Source of the DNA: Oscarella lobularis
Lineage: Eukaryota > Porifera > Homoscleromorpha > Homosclerophorida > Oscarellidae
Length of the DNA: 64,000 bases
Direction of reading: 5' to 3'
Assembly (NCBI RefSeq): GCF_947507565.1
Contig: NC_089192.1
Location: forward strand, 2,228,690-2,292,689
The notes below the pieces were generated by a model, which had not been told where the DNA came from, searched no databases, and saw nothing but the letters and a program-made list of their open reading frames with translations. A program made the position numbers and the translations under genes. This document shows positions 45,019 to 56,548 of this stretch, piece by piece. Each line of letters begins with the position of its first letter. The stretch's first letter is position 1.

Positions 45019-46328
45019 GACAATTGGTCCTGGGGACAATTTGTCCTTACAGGAGAAACCCGTTAGCTAGCCCCCTGTAATTTCGCTGTAATTTATTACA
45101 GGAGAGACCCGTTGGCTAGCCCCTGTAATTTCGCTGTAATTTATTACAGGAGAAACCTGTTGGCTAACCCCCTGTAATTTCGCTGTAATTTATTACAGGA
45201 GAGACCCGTTGGCTAGCCCCTGTAATTTCGCTGTAATTTATTACAGGAGAAACCCGTTGGCTAACCCCCTTTAATTTCGCTGTAATTTATTACAGGAGAG
45301 ACCCGTTGGCTAGCCCCTGTAATTTCGCTGTAAATTATTAGAGGAGAAACCCGTTGGCTAACCCCCTGTAATTTCGCTGTAATTTATTACAGGAGAGACC
45401 CGTTGGCTAGCCCCTGTAATTTCGCTGTAATTTATTACAGGAGAAACCCGTTGGCTAGCCCTTGTAATTTCGCTGTAATTTATTACAGGAGAAACCCGTT
45501 GGCTAACCCCCTTTAATTTCGCTGTAATTTATTACAGGAGAGACCCGTTGGCTAGCCCCTGTAATTTCGCTGTAATTTATTACAGGAGAAACCCGTTGGC
45601 TAACCCCCTTTAATTTCGCTGTAATTTATTACAGGAGAGACCCGTTGGCCAGCCCCTGTAATTTCGCTGTAATTTATTAGAGGAGAAACCCGTTGGCAAA
45701 CCCCCTGTAATTTCGCTGTAATTTATTACAGGAGAGACCCGTTGGCTAGCCCCTGTAATTTCGCTGTAATTTATTACAGGAGAAACCCGTTGGCTAACCC
45801 CCTGTAATTTCGCTGTAATTTATTACAGGAGAGACCCGTTGGCTAGCCCCTGTAATTTCGCTGTAATTTATTACAGGAGAAACCCGTTGGCTAACCCCCT
45901 GTAATTTCGCTGTAATTTATTACAGGAGAGACCCGTTGGCTAGCCCCTGTAATTTCGCTGTAATTTATTACAGGAGAAACCCGTTGGCTAACCCCCTGTA
46001 ATTTCGCTGCAATTTATTACAGGAGAGACCCGTTGGCTAGCCCCTGTAATTTCGCTGTAATTTATTACAGGAGAAACCCGTTGGCTAACCCCCTGTAATT
46101 TCGCTGCAATTTATTACAGGAGAGACTTGTTTGCTAACCCCCTGTAATTTCGCTGTAATTTATTACAGAAGAGAACCGTTGGCTAACCTCCTGTAATTTT
46201 GCTGTAATTTATTACAGGAGAGACCCGTTGGCTAACCCCCTGTAAATTCGCTCTAATTTATTACAGGAGAGACCCGTTGGCTAACCCCTGTAATTTCGCT
46301 GTAATTTATTACAGGAGAGACCCGTTGG
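45019..46328. repeat. 48-bp tandem repeat, about 27 copies
   Basis: After a remnant of the GGACAATTTGTCC family, units contain GGAGAGACCCGTTGGCTAGC and GTAATTTCGCTGTAATTTA. Two variants (GAGACCC...CTAGCCCC and GAAACCC...CTAACCCCC) alternate over long stretches, giving a 97-bp higher-order dimer. CCTGTAAT and ATTACAGG make an 8-bp stem in every unit. Confidence 0.95.
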
Positions 46329-49300
46329 GCCCTCAACTTTATCTTCAATGCCTTAGAATCGAAGTTTAGGCCCTCAACTTTATCTTTAGCTCCTTAGAAT
46401 CAAAGTTTAAGCCCTTAACTTTATCTTTAGGTCCTTAGAATCAAAGTTTAGGCCCTCAACTTCATCTTCAGGTCCCTAGAATCAAAGTTTAGGCCCTCAA
46501 CTTTATCTTCAGGTCCTTAGAATCAAAGTTTAGGCCCTCAACTTTAACTTCAGGTCCTTAGAATCAAAGTTTAGGCCCTCAACTTTATCTTCCGGGACTT
46601 AGAATCAAAGTCTAGGCCCTCAACTTTTTCTTCAGGCCCTTAGAATAAAAGTTTAGGCCCTCAACTTTATCTTCAGGCTCTTAGAATCAAAGTTTAGGCC
46701 CTCAACTTTATCTGCAGGTCCCTAGAATCAAAGTTTAGGCCCTCAACTTTATCTTCAGGTCCTTAGAATCAAAGTTTAGGCCCTCAACTTTATCTTCAGG
46801 CCCTTAGACTCAAAGTTTAGGCGTTCAACTTTATCTTCAGGTCCTTAGAATCAAAGTTTAGTCTCTCAACTTTATCTTCAGGTCCCTAGAATCAAAGTTT
46901 AGGCCCTCAACTTTATCTTCAGGTCCTTAGAATCAAAGTTTAGTCTCTCAACTTTATCTTCAGGTCCTTAGAATCAAAGTTTAGTCTCTCAACTTTATCT
47001 TCAGGTCCCTAGAATCAAAGTTTAGTCCCTCAACTTTATCTTCAGGTCCTTAGAATCAGAGTTTAGTCTCTCAACTTTGTCTTCAGGTCTTAGAATCGGA
47101 GTTTAGGCCCTCAACTTTATCTTCAGGCTCTTAGTATCAAAGTTTAGTCCATCAACTTTATCTTCAGGCCCTTAGAATCAAAGTTTAGGCGTTCAACTTT
47201 ATTCTCAGGGCCTTAGAATCAAAGTCTAGGCCCTCAACTTTATCTTCAGGTCCTTGGAATCAGAGTTTTGGCTCTGAATTTTAACTTCAGACCCTTAGAA
47301 TCATAGTTTGGGCCTTCAAATTTCTCTTCAGGGCCTTAGAATGAAAGTTTAGGCCTTCAACTTTATCTTCAGGGCCTTAGAATCAAAGTCTAGGCCCTCA
47401 AGTTTATCTTCAGGGACTTAGAATCAGAGTTTAGGCCCTCAACTTTATCTTCAGGCCCTTAGAATCAAAGTCTTGGCCCTCATCTTTATCTTCAGGCCCT
47501 TAGAATAAAAGTTTAGGCCCTCAACTTTATCTTCAGTCTCTTCGAATCAAAGTTTAGGCCTTCAACTTTATCTTCAGGTCCTTGGAATCAGAGTTTTGGC
47601 CCTGAACTTTAACTTCAGACCCTTAGAAGCAAAGTTTGGGCCTTCAAATTTCTCTTCAGGGCCTTAGAATCAAAGTTTAGGCCTTCAACTTTATCTTCAG
47701 GGCCTTAGAATCAAAGTTTAGGCCCTCAACTTTATCTTCAGGTCCTTAGAATCAAAGTCTAGGCCCTAAACTTTATCTTCAGGTCCTTAGAATCAGAGTT
47801 TTGGCTCTGAACTTTAACTTCAGACCCTTAGAATCAAAGTTTGGGCCTTCAAATTTCTCTTCAGGGCCTTAGAATCAAAGTTTTGGCCTTCAACTTTATC
47901 TTCAGGTCCTTAGAATCAAAGTCTAGGCCCTCAACTTTATCTTCAGGTCCTTGGAATCAGAGTTTTGGCCCTGAACTTTAAATTCAGACCGTTAGAATCA
48001 AAGTTTGGGCCTTCAAATTTCTCTTCAGTGTCTTAGAGTCAAAGTTTAGGCCTTTAACTTTATCTTGAGGGCCTTAGAATCAAAGTTTAGGCCTTCAACT
48101 TTATCTTCAGGGCCTTAGAATCAAAGTCTAGGCCCTCAACTTTATCTTCAGGTCCTTAGAATCAAAGTTTAGTCTCTCAACTTTATCTTCAGGTCCCTAG
48201 AATCAAAGTTTAGGCCCTCAACTTTATCTTCAGGTCCTTGGAATCAGAGTTTTGGCCCTGAACTTTAAATTCAGACCCTTAGAATCAAAGTTTGGGCCTT
48301 CAAATTTCTCTTCAGTGTCTTAGAGTCAAAGTTTAGGCCTTTAACTTTATCTTGAGGGCCTTAGAATCAAAGTTTAGGCCTTCAACTTTATCTTCAGGGC
48401 CTTAGAATCAAAGTCTAGGCCCTCAACTTTATCTTCAGGGCCTTAGAATCAGAGTTAAGGCCCTCAACTTTATCTTCAGGTCCTTAGAATTAAAATTTAG
48501 GTCCTCAACTTCATCTTCAGGTCCCTAGAATCAAAGTTTAGGCCCTCAACTTCATCTTCAGGTCCCTAGAATCAAACTTTAGGCCCTCAACTTTATCTTC
48601 AGGTCCTTAGAATCAAAGTTTAGGCCCTCAACTTTAACTTCAGGTCCTTAGATTCAAAGTTTAGGCGTTCAACTTTATCTTCAGGGCCTTAGAATCAAAG
48701 TCTAGGCCCCCAACTTTATCTTCAGGGTCTTAGAATTAGAGTTTAGGCCCTCAACTTTATCTTCAGGGCCTTGGAATCAGAGTTTTGGCCCTGAACTTCA
48801 ACTTCAGACCCTTAGAATCAAAGTTTGGGCCTTCAAGTTTCTCTTCAGGGCCTTAGAATCAAAATCTAGGCCATCAAGTTTATCTTCATGGCCTTAGAAT
48901 CAGAGTTTAGGCCATCAACTTTATCTTCAGGCCCTTCGAATAAAAGTTTAGGCCCTCAACTTTATCTTCATGTCCTTAGAATCAAAGTTTAGGCGTTCAA
49001 CCTTATCTTCAGGGCCTTAGAATCAAAGTTTATGCCCTCAACTTTATCTTCATGTCCTTAGAATCAAAGTTTAGGCCCTCAACTTTATCTTCAGGGTCTT
49101 AGAATTAGAGTTTAGGACCTCAACTTTATCTTCAGGGCCTTAGAATAAAAGTTTATGCCCTCAACTTTATCTTTAGGTCCTTAGAATCAAAGTTTAGGAC
49201 CTCAACTTTATCTTCACGCCCTTAGAATCAAAGTTTAGGTCCTCAACTTTATCTTCATGTCCTTAGAATGAAAGTTTAGGCCCTCAACTTTATCTTCAGG

Positions 49301-49388
49301 TCCTTAGAATCAAAGTTTAGGCCCTCAACTTTATCTTCAGGTCCTTAGAATGAAACTTTAGGCTCTCAACTTTATCTTCAGGGCCTTA
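46329..49388. repeat. 41-bp tandem repeat, about 75 copies
   Basis: The unit contains AGGCCCTCAACTTTATCTTC, AGGTCCTTAG and AATCAAAGTTT. Variants such as TTTTGGCCCTGAACTTTAAC recur in fixed multi-unit patterns, so longer blocks were duplicated. Confidence 0.95.
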
Positions 49389-49921
49389 GCTAGCCCGTGT
49401 AAGTTCGCTGTAATTTATTACAGGAGAGACCCGTTGGCTAACCCCGTGTAATTTCGCTGTAATTTATTATTAGGATAGACCCGTTGTCTAGCCCCTGTAA
49501 TTTCGCTGTAATTTATTCCAGGAGAGACCCGTTTGCTATCCCCCTGTAATTTCGCTGTAATTTATTACAGGAGAGACCCGTTTACTAACCCCCTGTAAAT
49601 TCGCTGTAATTTATTACAGGAGAGACCCGTTGGCTAGCCACTTTAATTTGGCTGTAATTTATTACAGGAGAGACCCGTTGGCTAACCCCCTGTTAATTCG
49701 CTGTAATTTATTACAGGAGAGACCCGTTGGCTAACCTCCTGTAATTTCGTTGTAATTTATTACAGGAGAGACCCGTTTGCTAACCCCCTGTAATTTCGCT
49801 GTAGTTTATTACAGGAGAGACCCTTTGGCTAGCCCCTGTTATTTCGCTGTAATTTATTACATGAGAGACCCTTTGGCTAGCCCCTGTACTTTCGCTGTAA
49901 TTTATTACAGGTGAGACCCGT
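49389..49921. repeat. 48-bp repeat, second array, about 11 copies
   Basis: Same unit as 45019-46328 but more diverged. It ends at a junction to the 41-bp repeat that matches the earlier junction. Confidence 0.9.
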
Positions 49922-50605
49922 TGGGCCCTCAACTTTATCTTCAATGCCTTAGAATCAAAGTTTAGGCCTTCAACTTTATCTTCAGGGCCTTAGAATCAAA
50001 GTCTAGGCCCTCAACTTTATCTTCAGGGCCTTAGAATCAGAGTTTAGGCCCTCAACTTTATCTCCAGGCCTTTAAAATCAAAGTCTAGGCCCTCAACTTT
50101 ATCTTCAGGGCCTTAGAATCAGAGTTTAGGCCCTCAACTTTATCTCCAGGCCTTTAGAATCAAAGTCTAGGCCCTCAACTTTATCTTCAGGCCCTTAGAA
50201 AGAAATTTAGGCCCTCAACTTTATCTTCAGGCTCTTAGAATCATAGTTTATTCCATCAACTTTATCTTCAGGTCCTTAGAATCAAAGTCTAGGCCCTCAA
50301 CTTTATCTTCAGGGCCTTAGAATCAAAGTCTAGGCCCTAAAATTTCTCTTCACGGCCTTAGAATCAAAGTTTTGGCCTTCAACTTTATCTTCAGGGCCTT
50401 AGAATCAGAGTCTAGGCCCTCAAGTTTATCTTCAGGGCCTTAGAATCAGTGTTTAGGCCCTCAACTTTATCTTCAGGCCCTTAGAATAAAAGTTTAGGAC
50501 CTCAACTTTATCTTCAGGCTCTTAGAATCAAAGTTTAGGCCATCAACTTTATCTTCAGGTCCTTAGAATCAAAGTCTAGGCCCTCAACTTTATCTTCAGG
50601 TCCTT
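49922..50605. repeat. 41-bp repeat, second array, about 17 copies
   Basis: Same unit as 46329-49388. It ends in TTCAGGTCC then TTTGTAGCCGTTGTAG, a junction found again near 62688. Confidence 0.9.
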
Positions 50606-51292
50606 TGTAGCCGTTGTAGTTTCTTGCCGGAATATATACACCGCTTGTCGGAATATATACACCGCCTGCCGGAATGTATACACCGCCCGCCGGCGGAGTA
50701 CGTACACGCCTTCCGGTATATATACACCGCCTTCCGGCGGAGTACGTACACTGCCTTCCGGAATATATACACCGCTTTCCGGAATATATACACCGCCTGC
50801 CGGCGGAGTACGTACACCGCTTGCCGGAATATATACATCGCCTTCCGGAATATATACACCGCTTGCCCGCGGGGTACGTACACGCCTGTCGGTATATAAA
50901 CACCGCCTTCCGGCAGAGTACGCACACTGCCTTCCGGAATATATACACCGCTTGCCGTAATATATACACCGCCTGCCGGCGAAGTACTTACACCGCTTGC
51001 CGTAATATATACACCGCTCTCCGGAATATATACAAAGCCTGCCGGCGGAGTACGTACACGCCTGCCGGAATATATACGCCGCCTTCCGGCGGAGTGCGTA
51101 CACGCCTGCCGGAATATATACACCGCCTGCCGGAATATATACACCGCCTGCCGGAATATATACACCGCCTGCCGGCGGAGTACGTACACGCCTGCCGGAA
51201 TATCTACACCGCTTGCCGGCGGAGTACGTACACGCCTGCCGGAATATATACACCGCCTTCCTGCGGAGTACGTACACTGCCTGCCAGAATTC
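50606..51292. repeat. ATATACACCGCC / GTACGTACAC composite satellite
   Basis: Starts with GTAGCCGTTGTAG and TTTCTTGCC, then alternates GGAATATATACACCGCCTGC with GGCGGAGTACGTACACGCC. Open frames here are repeat artefacts. The family returns at 62736 and 63406. Confidence 0.92.
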
Positions 51293-51928
51293 ATTCAAAA
51301 TAAATTCTGCATTAATTCAGAATAAATTATGCATTAATTAAGAATTAATTCTGAATTAATACAGAATAAATGCTACATTTATTGAGAATAAATTCGGCAT
51401 TAGTTCCGAATAAATTCTGCATTAATTCAGAATAAATTCTGCTTCTATTCAGAATAAGTTCTGCATTAATTCAGAATAAATTCTGCATTAATTCAGAATA
51501 AATTCTGAATTAATTCTACATTAATTCAGAATTGATTCTGCATTTATTCAGAATTAATTTTGTATTAATTCAGAATAAATTCTGCATTATTTCAGAATAA
51601 ATTCTGTATTAATTCAGAATAAATTCTGAATTAATTCTGCATTAATTCAGAATAAATTCTGCATTAATTCAGAATAAATTCTGAATAAATTCTGAATTAA
51701 TTCTGCATTAATGCAGAAATTATTCTAGATTAATACAGAATAAATTCTGCATTAATTCAGAAAAAATTCGCCATTAATTCAGAATAAATTCTGCATTAAT
51801 TCAGAAAAAATTTTACATTTATTCGGAATAAATTTTTCATTAATTCAGAATAAATTTCGCATTTAATCTGCATTAATTCAGAATTAATTCTGCATTTATT
51901 CAGAATTAATTCTGCATTTATTCAGAAT
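51293..51928. repeat. AATTCTGCATTAATTC palindromic satellite
   Basis: Units of about 22 bp reading ATTCTGCATTAATTCAGAAT plus AA. The unit is nearly self-complementary and AT-rich. Confidence 0.92.
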
Positions 51929-52738
51929 TTGTCTTGGGTACAATTTGTCCCCAGGACAAATTGTCCTGGGACAATTTGTCTTGGGACAATTTGTCCTCGG
52001 ACAATTTGTCCTGGGACAATTTGTCCTGGGGACAATTTATCCTGGGGACAATTTGTCCTGGGACAATTTGTCCTGGGACAATTTGTCCTGGGACAATTTG
52101 TCCTGGGACAATTTTTCCCCAGGACAATTTGTCCTGGGGTCAATTTGTCCCCAGGACAAATTGTCCTGGCACAAATTGTCCTGGCACAATTTGTCCTGGG
52201 ACAATTTATCCTGGGGTCAATTTGTCCTGGGGACAATTTGTCCTGGGACAATTTGTCCTGGGACAATTTCTCCCGGGACAATTTGTCCCCAGGACAATTT
52301 GTCCTGGGGTCAATTTGTCCCCAGGACAAATTGTCCTGGCACAAATTGTCCTGGCACAATTTGTCCTGGGACAATTTGTCCTGGGGACAATTTGTCCTGG
52401 GACATTTTGTCCTGGGACAATTTGTCCTGGGGACAATTTTTCCTGGGACAATTTGTCCTGGGACAATTTGTCCTGGGGACAATTTGTCCTGGGGACAATT
52501 TGTCCTGGGACAATTTGTCCTGGGACAATTTGTCCTGGGACAATTTGTCCTGGGGACAATTTGTCCTGGGGACAATTTGTCCTTGGACAATTTGTCCTGG
52601 GACAATTTGTCCTGGGAGAATTTGTCCTCGGACAATTTGTCCTGGGACAATTTGTCCCCAGGAGAATTTTTCCTCGGGACAATTTGTTCCCAGGACAATT
52701 TGTCCTGGGGCAATTTTTCCTTCTACAATTCTTCCTTG
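51929..52738. repeat. GGACAATTTGTCC array, second
   Basis: About 55 units, mostly GGGACAATTTGTCCTG, with a duplicated segment containing CAATTTGTCCCCAGGACAAA near 52141 and 52312. Confidence 0.92.
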
Positions 52739-53375
52739 AAATTCTAAGTTAATTCAGAATAAATCCTGCATTAATGCAGATTAAATTCCCGATTTATTCT
52801 GCATTAATTAAGAATTAATTCTGCATTTATTCAGAATTAATTCTGCAATAATTGAAAATAAATTCTGCATTATTTGAGAATAAATTCTGCATTAATCTAG
52901 AATAATTTCTGCATTAATTCAGAATAAATTCTGCATTAATTCAGAATAAGTTCTGAATTAATTCAGAATAAATTCTGCATTAATTCAGAATAAATTCCGC
53001 ATTTATTCAGAATAAATTCCGCATTTATTCTGCATTAATTTAGAATTTATTTTGCATTTTATTAGAATTATTTCTGCAATAATTCAGAATAAAATCTGAA
53101 TTAATTCAGAATTAATTCTGAATTAATGCAGAATTTATTGTGAATTAATGCAGAATTTATTCTGAATTAATGCAGAATTTATTCTGAATTAATGCAGATT
53201 TTATTCTGAATTAATGCTGAATTTTATTCTGAATTAATGCAGAATAAATTGTTCATTAATTCTTCATTAATTCTACATTAATTCAGTATAAATTCTGAAT
53301 TAATTCAGAATAAATTCTGAATTAATTCAGAATAAATTCTGCATTGAGTCAGAATAAATTCTGTGTTTATTCAGA
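52739..53375. repeat. AATTCTGCATTAATTC satellite, second array
   Basis: Same family as 51293-51928, flanking the unique island at 53376. Confidence 0.9.
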
Positions 53376-53730
53376 GAATGTGAGATTTTTTCGCGATGTT
53401 TTAGCGCGCGTTACACTCGAAAAGCCCTGCTCGTCGTTCGTCTCTTGTGCATCGCTTAGCGAGCGAGTTTGAGGTTCTTGATCGACTTCTTGTCGTGTTC
53501 CGTCACTTTCTGAACGGTTATTGCTAAGTTTTTCGTCGTCATGGCGTTTCGGGGTGTACGAGCGATCTTTTAGAACGATCGCCGACGTATCGTCGACTCA
53601 CGACGGAGCGCCTGTCGTTTTCTTCACCTTATATACGATCATGGATGCTTCATGGCAGCATAGCTCTCGTAAAGAATATAGAATGTTGAAAAGAAAGCTG
53701 AAGCACCTTGTCTACGTAAGTTCACGATCT
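53376..53730 (+). other. unique island with promoter-like sequence
   Basis: About 355 bp of non-repetitive DNA with AGCGCGCG, CG-rich stretches and a TTATATACG phrase, ending in an exon with a GTAAGT donor. It is bordered on both sides by the same AATTC satellite. Confidence 0.5.
53641..53715 (+). CDS. first exon of an INO80E-like gene
   Basis: Twenty-five codons, MDASWQHSSRKEYRMLKRKL then KHLVY, ending exactly at a GTAAGT donor in phase 0. The KEYRMLKRKLKHLVY part resembles the conserved N-terminal coiled coil of INO80 complex subunit E, in which a similar short leader is followed by KYRNLKRKLKFLIYE. That protein is part of the nuclear INO80 chromatin remodeller. The next exon should continue the coiled coil, but 53716-64000 is satellite, so it lies at least 10 kb away, outside the window, or the gene is broken here. 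The frame is open upstream to an ATG at 53521, but length by comparison favours 53641. Confidence 0.5.
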
Positions 53731-54688
53731 TTTATTCTGCATTAATTCAGAATTAATTATGTATTTATTCAGAATTAATTCTGCATTAATTCAGAATAAA
53801 TTCTGCATTAATTCAGAATTAATTCTGAATTAATTCAGAATAAATTCTGCATTAATTCAGAATTATTTCTGAATTAATTCAGAATAAGTTCTGCATTAAT
53901 TCAGAATAACTTCTGTATTTATTCAGAATAAATACTGCATTAATTCAGAATAAATTCTGCATTAATTCAGAATAAATTCTTCATTAATTCTTCATTAATT
54001 CTACATTAATTCAGTATAAATTCTGAATTAATTCAGAATAAATTCTGAATTAATTCAGAATAAATTCTGAATTAATTCTGCATTAATTCAGAATAAATTC
54101 TGCATTAATTCAGAATAAATTCTGCATTAATTTTGTTTAAATTCCGCTTTTATTCAGAATAAATTCGGCATTAGTTCCGAATAAATTCTGCATTAATTCA
54201 AAATAAATTCTGCTTTAATTCAGAATAAATTCTGCAACAATTCAGAATAAATTCTGCATTAATTTAGTTTAAATTCCGCATTTATTCAGAATAAATTCAG
54301 CATTAGTTCCGAATAAATTATGCATTACTTCAGAATAAATTCTGCTTTTATTCAGAATAAGTTCTGCATTAATTCAGAATAAATTCTGCATTAATTCAGA
54401 ATAAATTTTGTATTAATTCAGAATAAATTCTGCTTTAGTACAGAATAAATTCAGAATTAATTCTTCATTTATTCAGAATTAATTCTGCATTAATTCAGAA
54501 TAAATTCTGCATTAATTCAGAATAACTTCTGCATTTATTCAGAATAAATTCTGCATTAATTCAGAATAAATTCCGCATTTTTTTTGCATTAATTCAGAAT
54601 TAATTCAGAATAAATTCTGAATTAATTCTGCATTAATTCAGAATTAATTCTGCATTTATTCAGAATTAAATCTGCATTTATTCAGAAT
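53731..54688. repeat. AATTCTGCATTAATTC satellite, third array
   Basis: Starts 15 bp after the donor of the INO80E-like exon, so the satellite occupies the intron almost from its first bases. Variants with TTAGTTCCGAATAAATTCTG near 54170 and 54303 show internal duplication. Confidence 0.92.
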
Positions 54689-54868
54689 TTGTCCTGGGGA
54701 CAATTTGTCCCCAGGACAAATTGTCTTGGGACAAATTGTCCTGGGACAATTTGTCCTGGGACAATTTGTCTTGGGGAGAATTTTTCCTGGGGACATTTTG
54801 TCCTGGGACAATTTGTGCTGGGGACAATTTGTCCTAGGACAATTTGTCCTGGGGACAATTTGTCCTTC
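54689..54868. repeat. GGACAATTTGTCC array, third
   Basis: About 12 units, again between the AATTC family and another satellite. Confidence 0.9.
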
Positions 54869-56050
54869 TCCTATGCCTTTTTCTTTCTCCCTTTTGCCTT
54901 TTGCCTTCTCCCTTTTGCCTTTTTCCTTCTCTCTTTGCCTTTTGCCTTCTGCCTTTGCCTTTTGCTTTCTCCCTTTGCCTTTTGCCTTCTCCCTTTGCGT
55001 TTTGCCTTCTCCCTTTGCCTTTTGCCTTCTCCCTTTGCCTTTTGCCTTCTTCTTTGCCTTTTGCCTTCTCCTTTGCCTTTTGCCTTCTCCCTTTGCCTTT
55101 TGCCTTCTCCCTTTTGCCTTTTGCCTTTTCCCTTTGCCTTTTGCCTTTTGCCTTTTGCCTTTTGCCTTTTCCCTTTTGCCTTTTGCCTTCTCCCCTTTTG
55201 CCTTTTGCCTTCTCCCTTTCCTTTTGCCTTCTCCCTTTTGCCTTTTCCCTTTTCCCTTTGACTTTTGCCTTTTCCCTTTTGCCTTTTGCCTTTTCCCTTT
55301 GCCTTTTGCCTTCTCCCTTTTGCCTTTTGCCTTCTCCCTTTTGCCTTTTGCCTTTTGCCTTTTGCCTTCTCTCTTTTGCCTTTTGCCTTCTCCCCTTTTG
55401 CCTTTTGCCTTCTCCCTTTCCTTTTGCCTTCTCCCTTTTGCCTTTTGCCTTCTCCCTTTTGCCTTTTGCCTTTTGCCTTTTGCCTTTTCCCTTTGCCTTT
55501 TGCCTTTTGCCTTTTGCCTTTTGCCTTTTGCCTTTTGCCTTCTCCCTTTTGCCCTTTGCCTTCTCCCCTTTTGCCTTTTGCCTTCTCCCTTTCCTTTTGC
55601 CTTCTCCCTTTTGCCTTTTCCCTTTTCCCTTTGACTTTTGCCTTTTCCCTCTTGCCTTTTGCCTTTTCCCTTTGCCTTTTGCCTTCTCCCTTTTGCCTTT
55701 TGCCTTCTCCCTTTTGCCTTTTGCCTTTTGCCTTTTGCCTTCTCCCTTTCCTTTTGCCTTCTCCCTTTTGCCTTTTCCCTTTTCCCTTTGACTTTTGCCT
55801 TCTCCCTTTTGCCTTTTGCCTTCTCCCTTTTGCCTTTTGCCTTCTCCCTTTCCTTTTGCCTTCTCCCTTTCCTTTTGCCTTTTCCCTTTTGCCTTTTGCC
55901 TTTTCCCTTTTGCCTTTTGTCTTTTCCCTTTGCCTTTTGCCTTTTCCCTTTGCCTTTTGCCTTTTCCCTTTGCCTTTTGCCTTTTCCCTTTGCCTTTTGC
56001 CTTTTCCCTTTGCCTTTTGCCTTCTCCCTTTGCCTTTTGCCTTCTCCCTT
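54869..56050. repeat. CCTTTTG pyrimidine-rich satellite
   Basis: Built of CCTTTTG and CCCTTTTGCCTTCT units, about 1.2 kb, with the plus strand C/T plus one G per seven bases. All frames are open on both strands (Leu/Pro/Phe/Ala or Lys/Gly/Gln runs) for this reason only. Confidence 0.93.
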
Positions 56051-56061
56051 TTTGTAAACAG

Positions 56062-56163
56062 GGTGTTCCTGGAGGATGTCAGATAAGTGCCGTGCAATTG
56101 TTTATGAGTTGTGTGGCTTTGTTAATTTGTATAGGGGCAATGTTAGGGCAGAGTCAATACTGA
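56062..56163 (+). CDS. possible terminal exon with a membrane segment
   Basis: After the pyrimidine tract, TTTGTAAACAG forms a good acceptor, followed by 33 codons and TGA. The peptide GVPGGCQISAVQLFMSCVAL continues with a hydrophobic stretch to LGQSQY and could be a C-terminal membrane segment. No upstream exon is known. Chance is quite possible. Confidence 0.15.
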   Translation, partial: GVPGGCQISAVQLFMSCVALLICIGAMLGQSQY

Positions 56164-56165
56164 TA

Positions 56166-56495
56166 GGTATATAATGGTTCCTAATTGTGTTACATATTTC
56201 TAATTAGTTTTCTTAGGGGCATAGGGATGGGAGGAACAATGACAAGGAGATGGGGCGCGAGGGAGAAGAGGAACAAGCACGCAGGGAGGGGAAGGAATAT
56301 CAAGGGATCGATGGTATGTGATGTAGGTAGAGTTTTAGTTATTGAGGGGTCTCTAATTCGTTTTATAGATGTGTAAGAGCGTAAGGAAGAATGATACGAG
56401 CAACGGATGCGAGTGGGAAGAGGAGGATTGGAAGGGAAGGCAATCAGAAGGGAGGATGACTATCGAGGGGGCAAAGGTATGTGATGTAGGTAGAG
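56166..56495. repeat. 153-bp repeat, two further copies
   Basis: Copies starting near 56196 and 56349 match those at 26700-27410, almost 30 kb away, in the same orientation. Confidence 0.85.
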
Positions 56496-56548
56496 TTGTC
56501 TTGGGGACAATTGTCCTGGGACAGTTGGTCCTGGGACAATTTGTTCAG
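56496..56548. repeat. GGACAATTTGTCC remnant
   Basis: Three to four units between the 153-bp and 41-bp families. Confidence 0.8.

Noticed and set aside
50535-51303. Tyr/Ile/Arg-rich frames of 140-240 codons on both strands
   Set aside because: They are artefacts of the ATATACACCGCC satellite; the same applies at 62659-63915.
54689-56097. Leu/Pro/Phe-rich and Lys/Gly/Gln-rich frames of 190-408 codons
   Set aside because: They come from the CCTTTTG satellite and adjoining GGACAATTTGTCC units.
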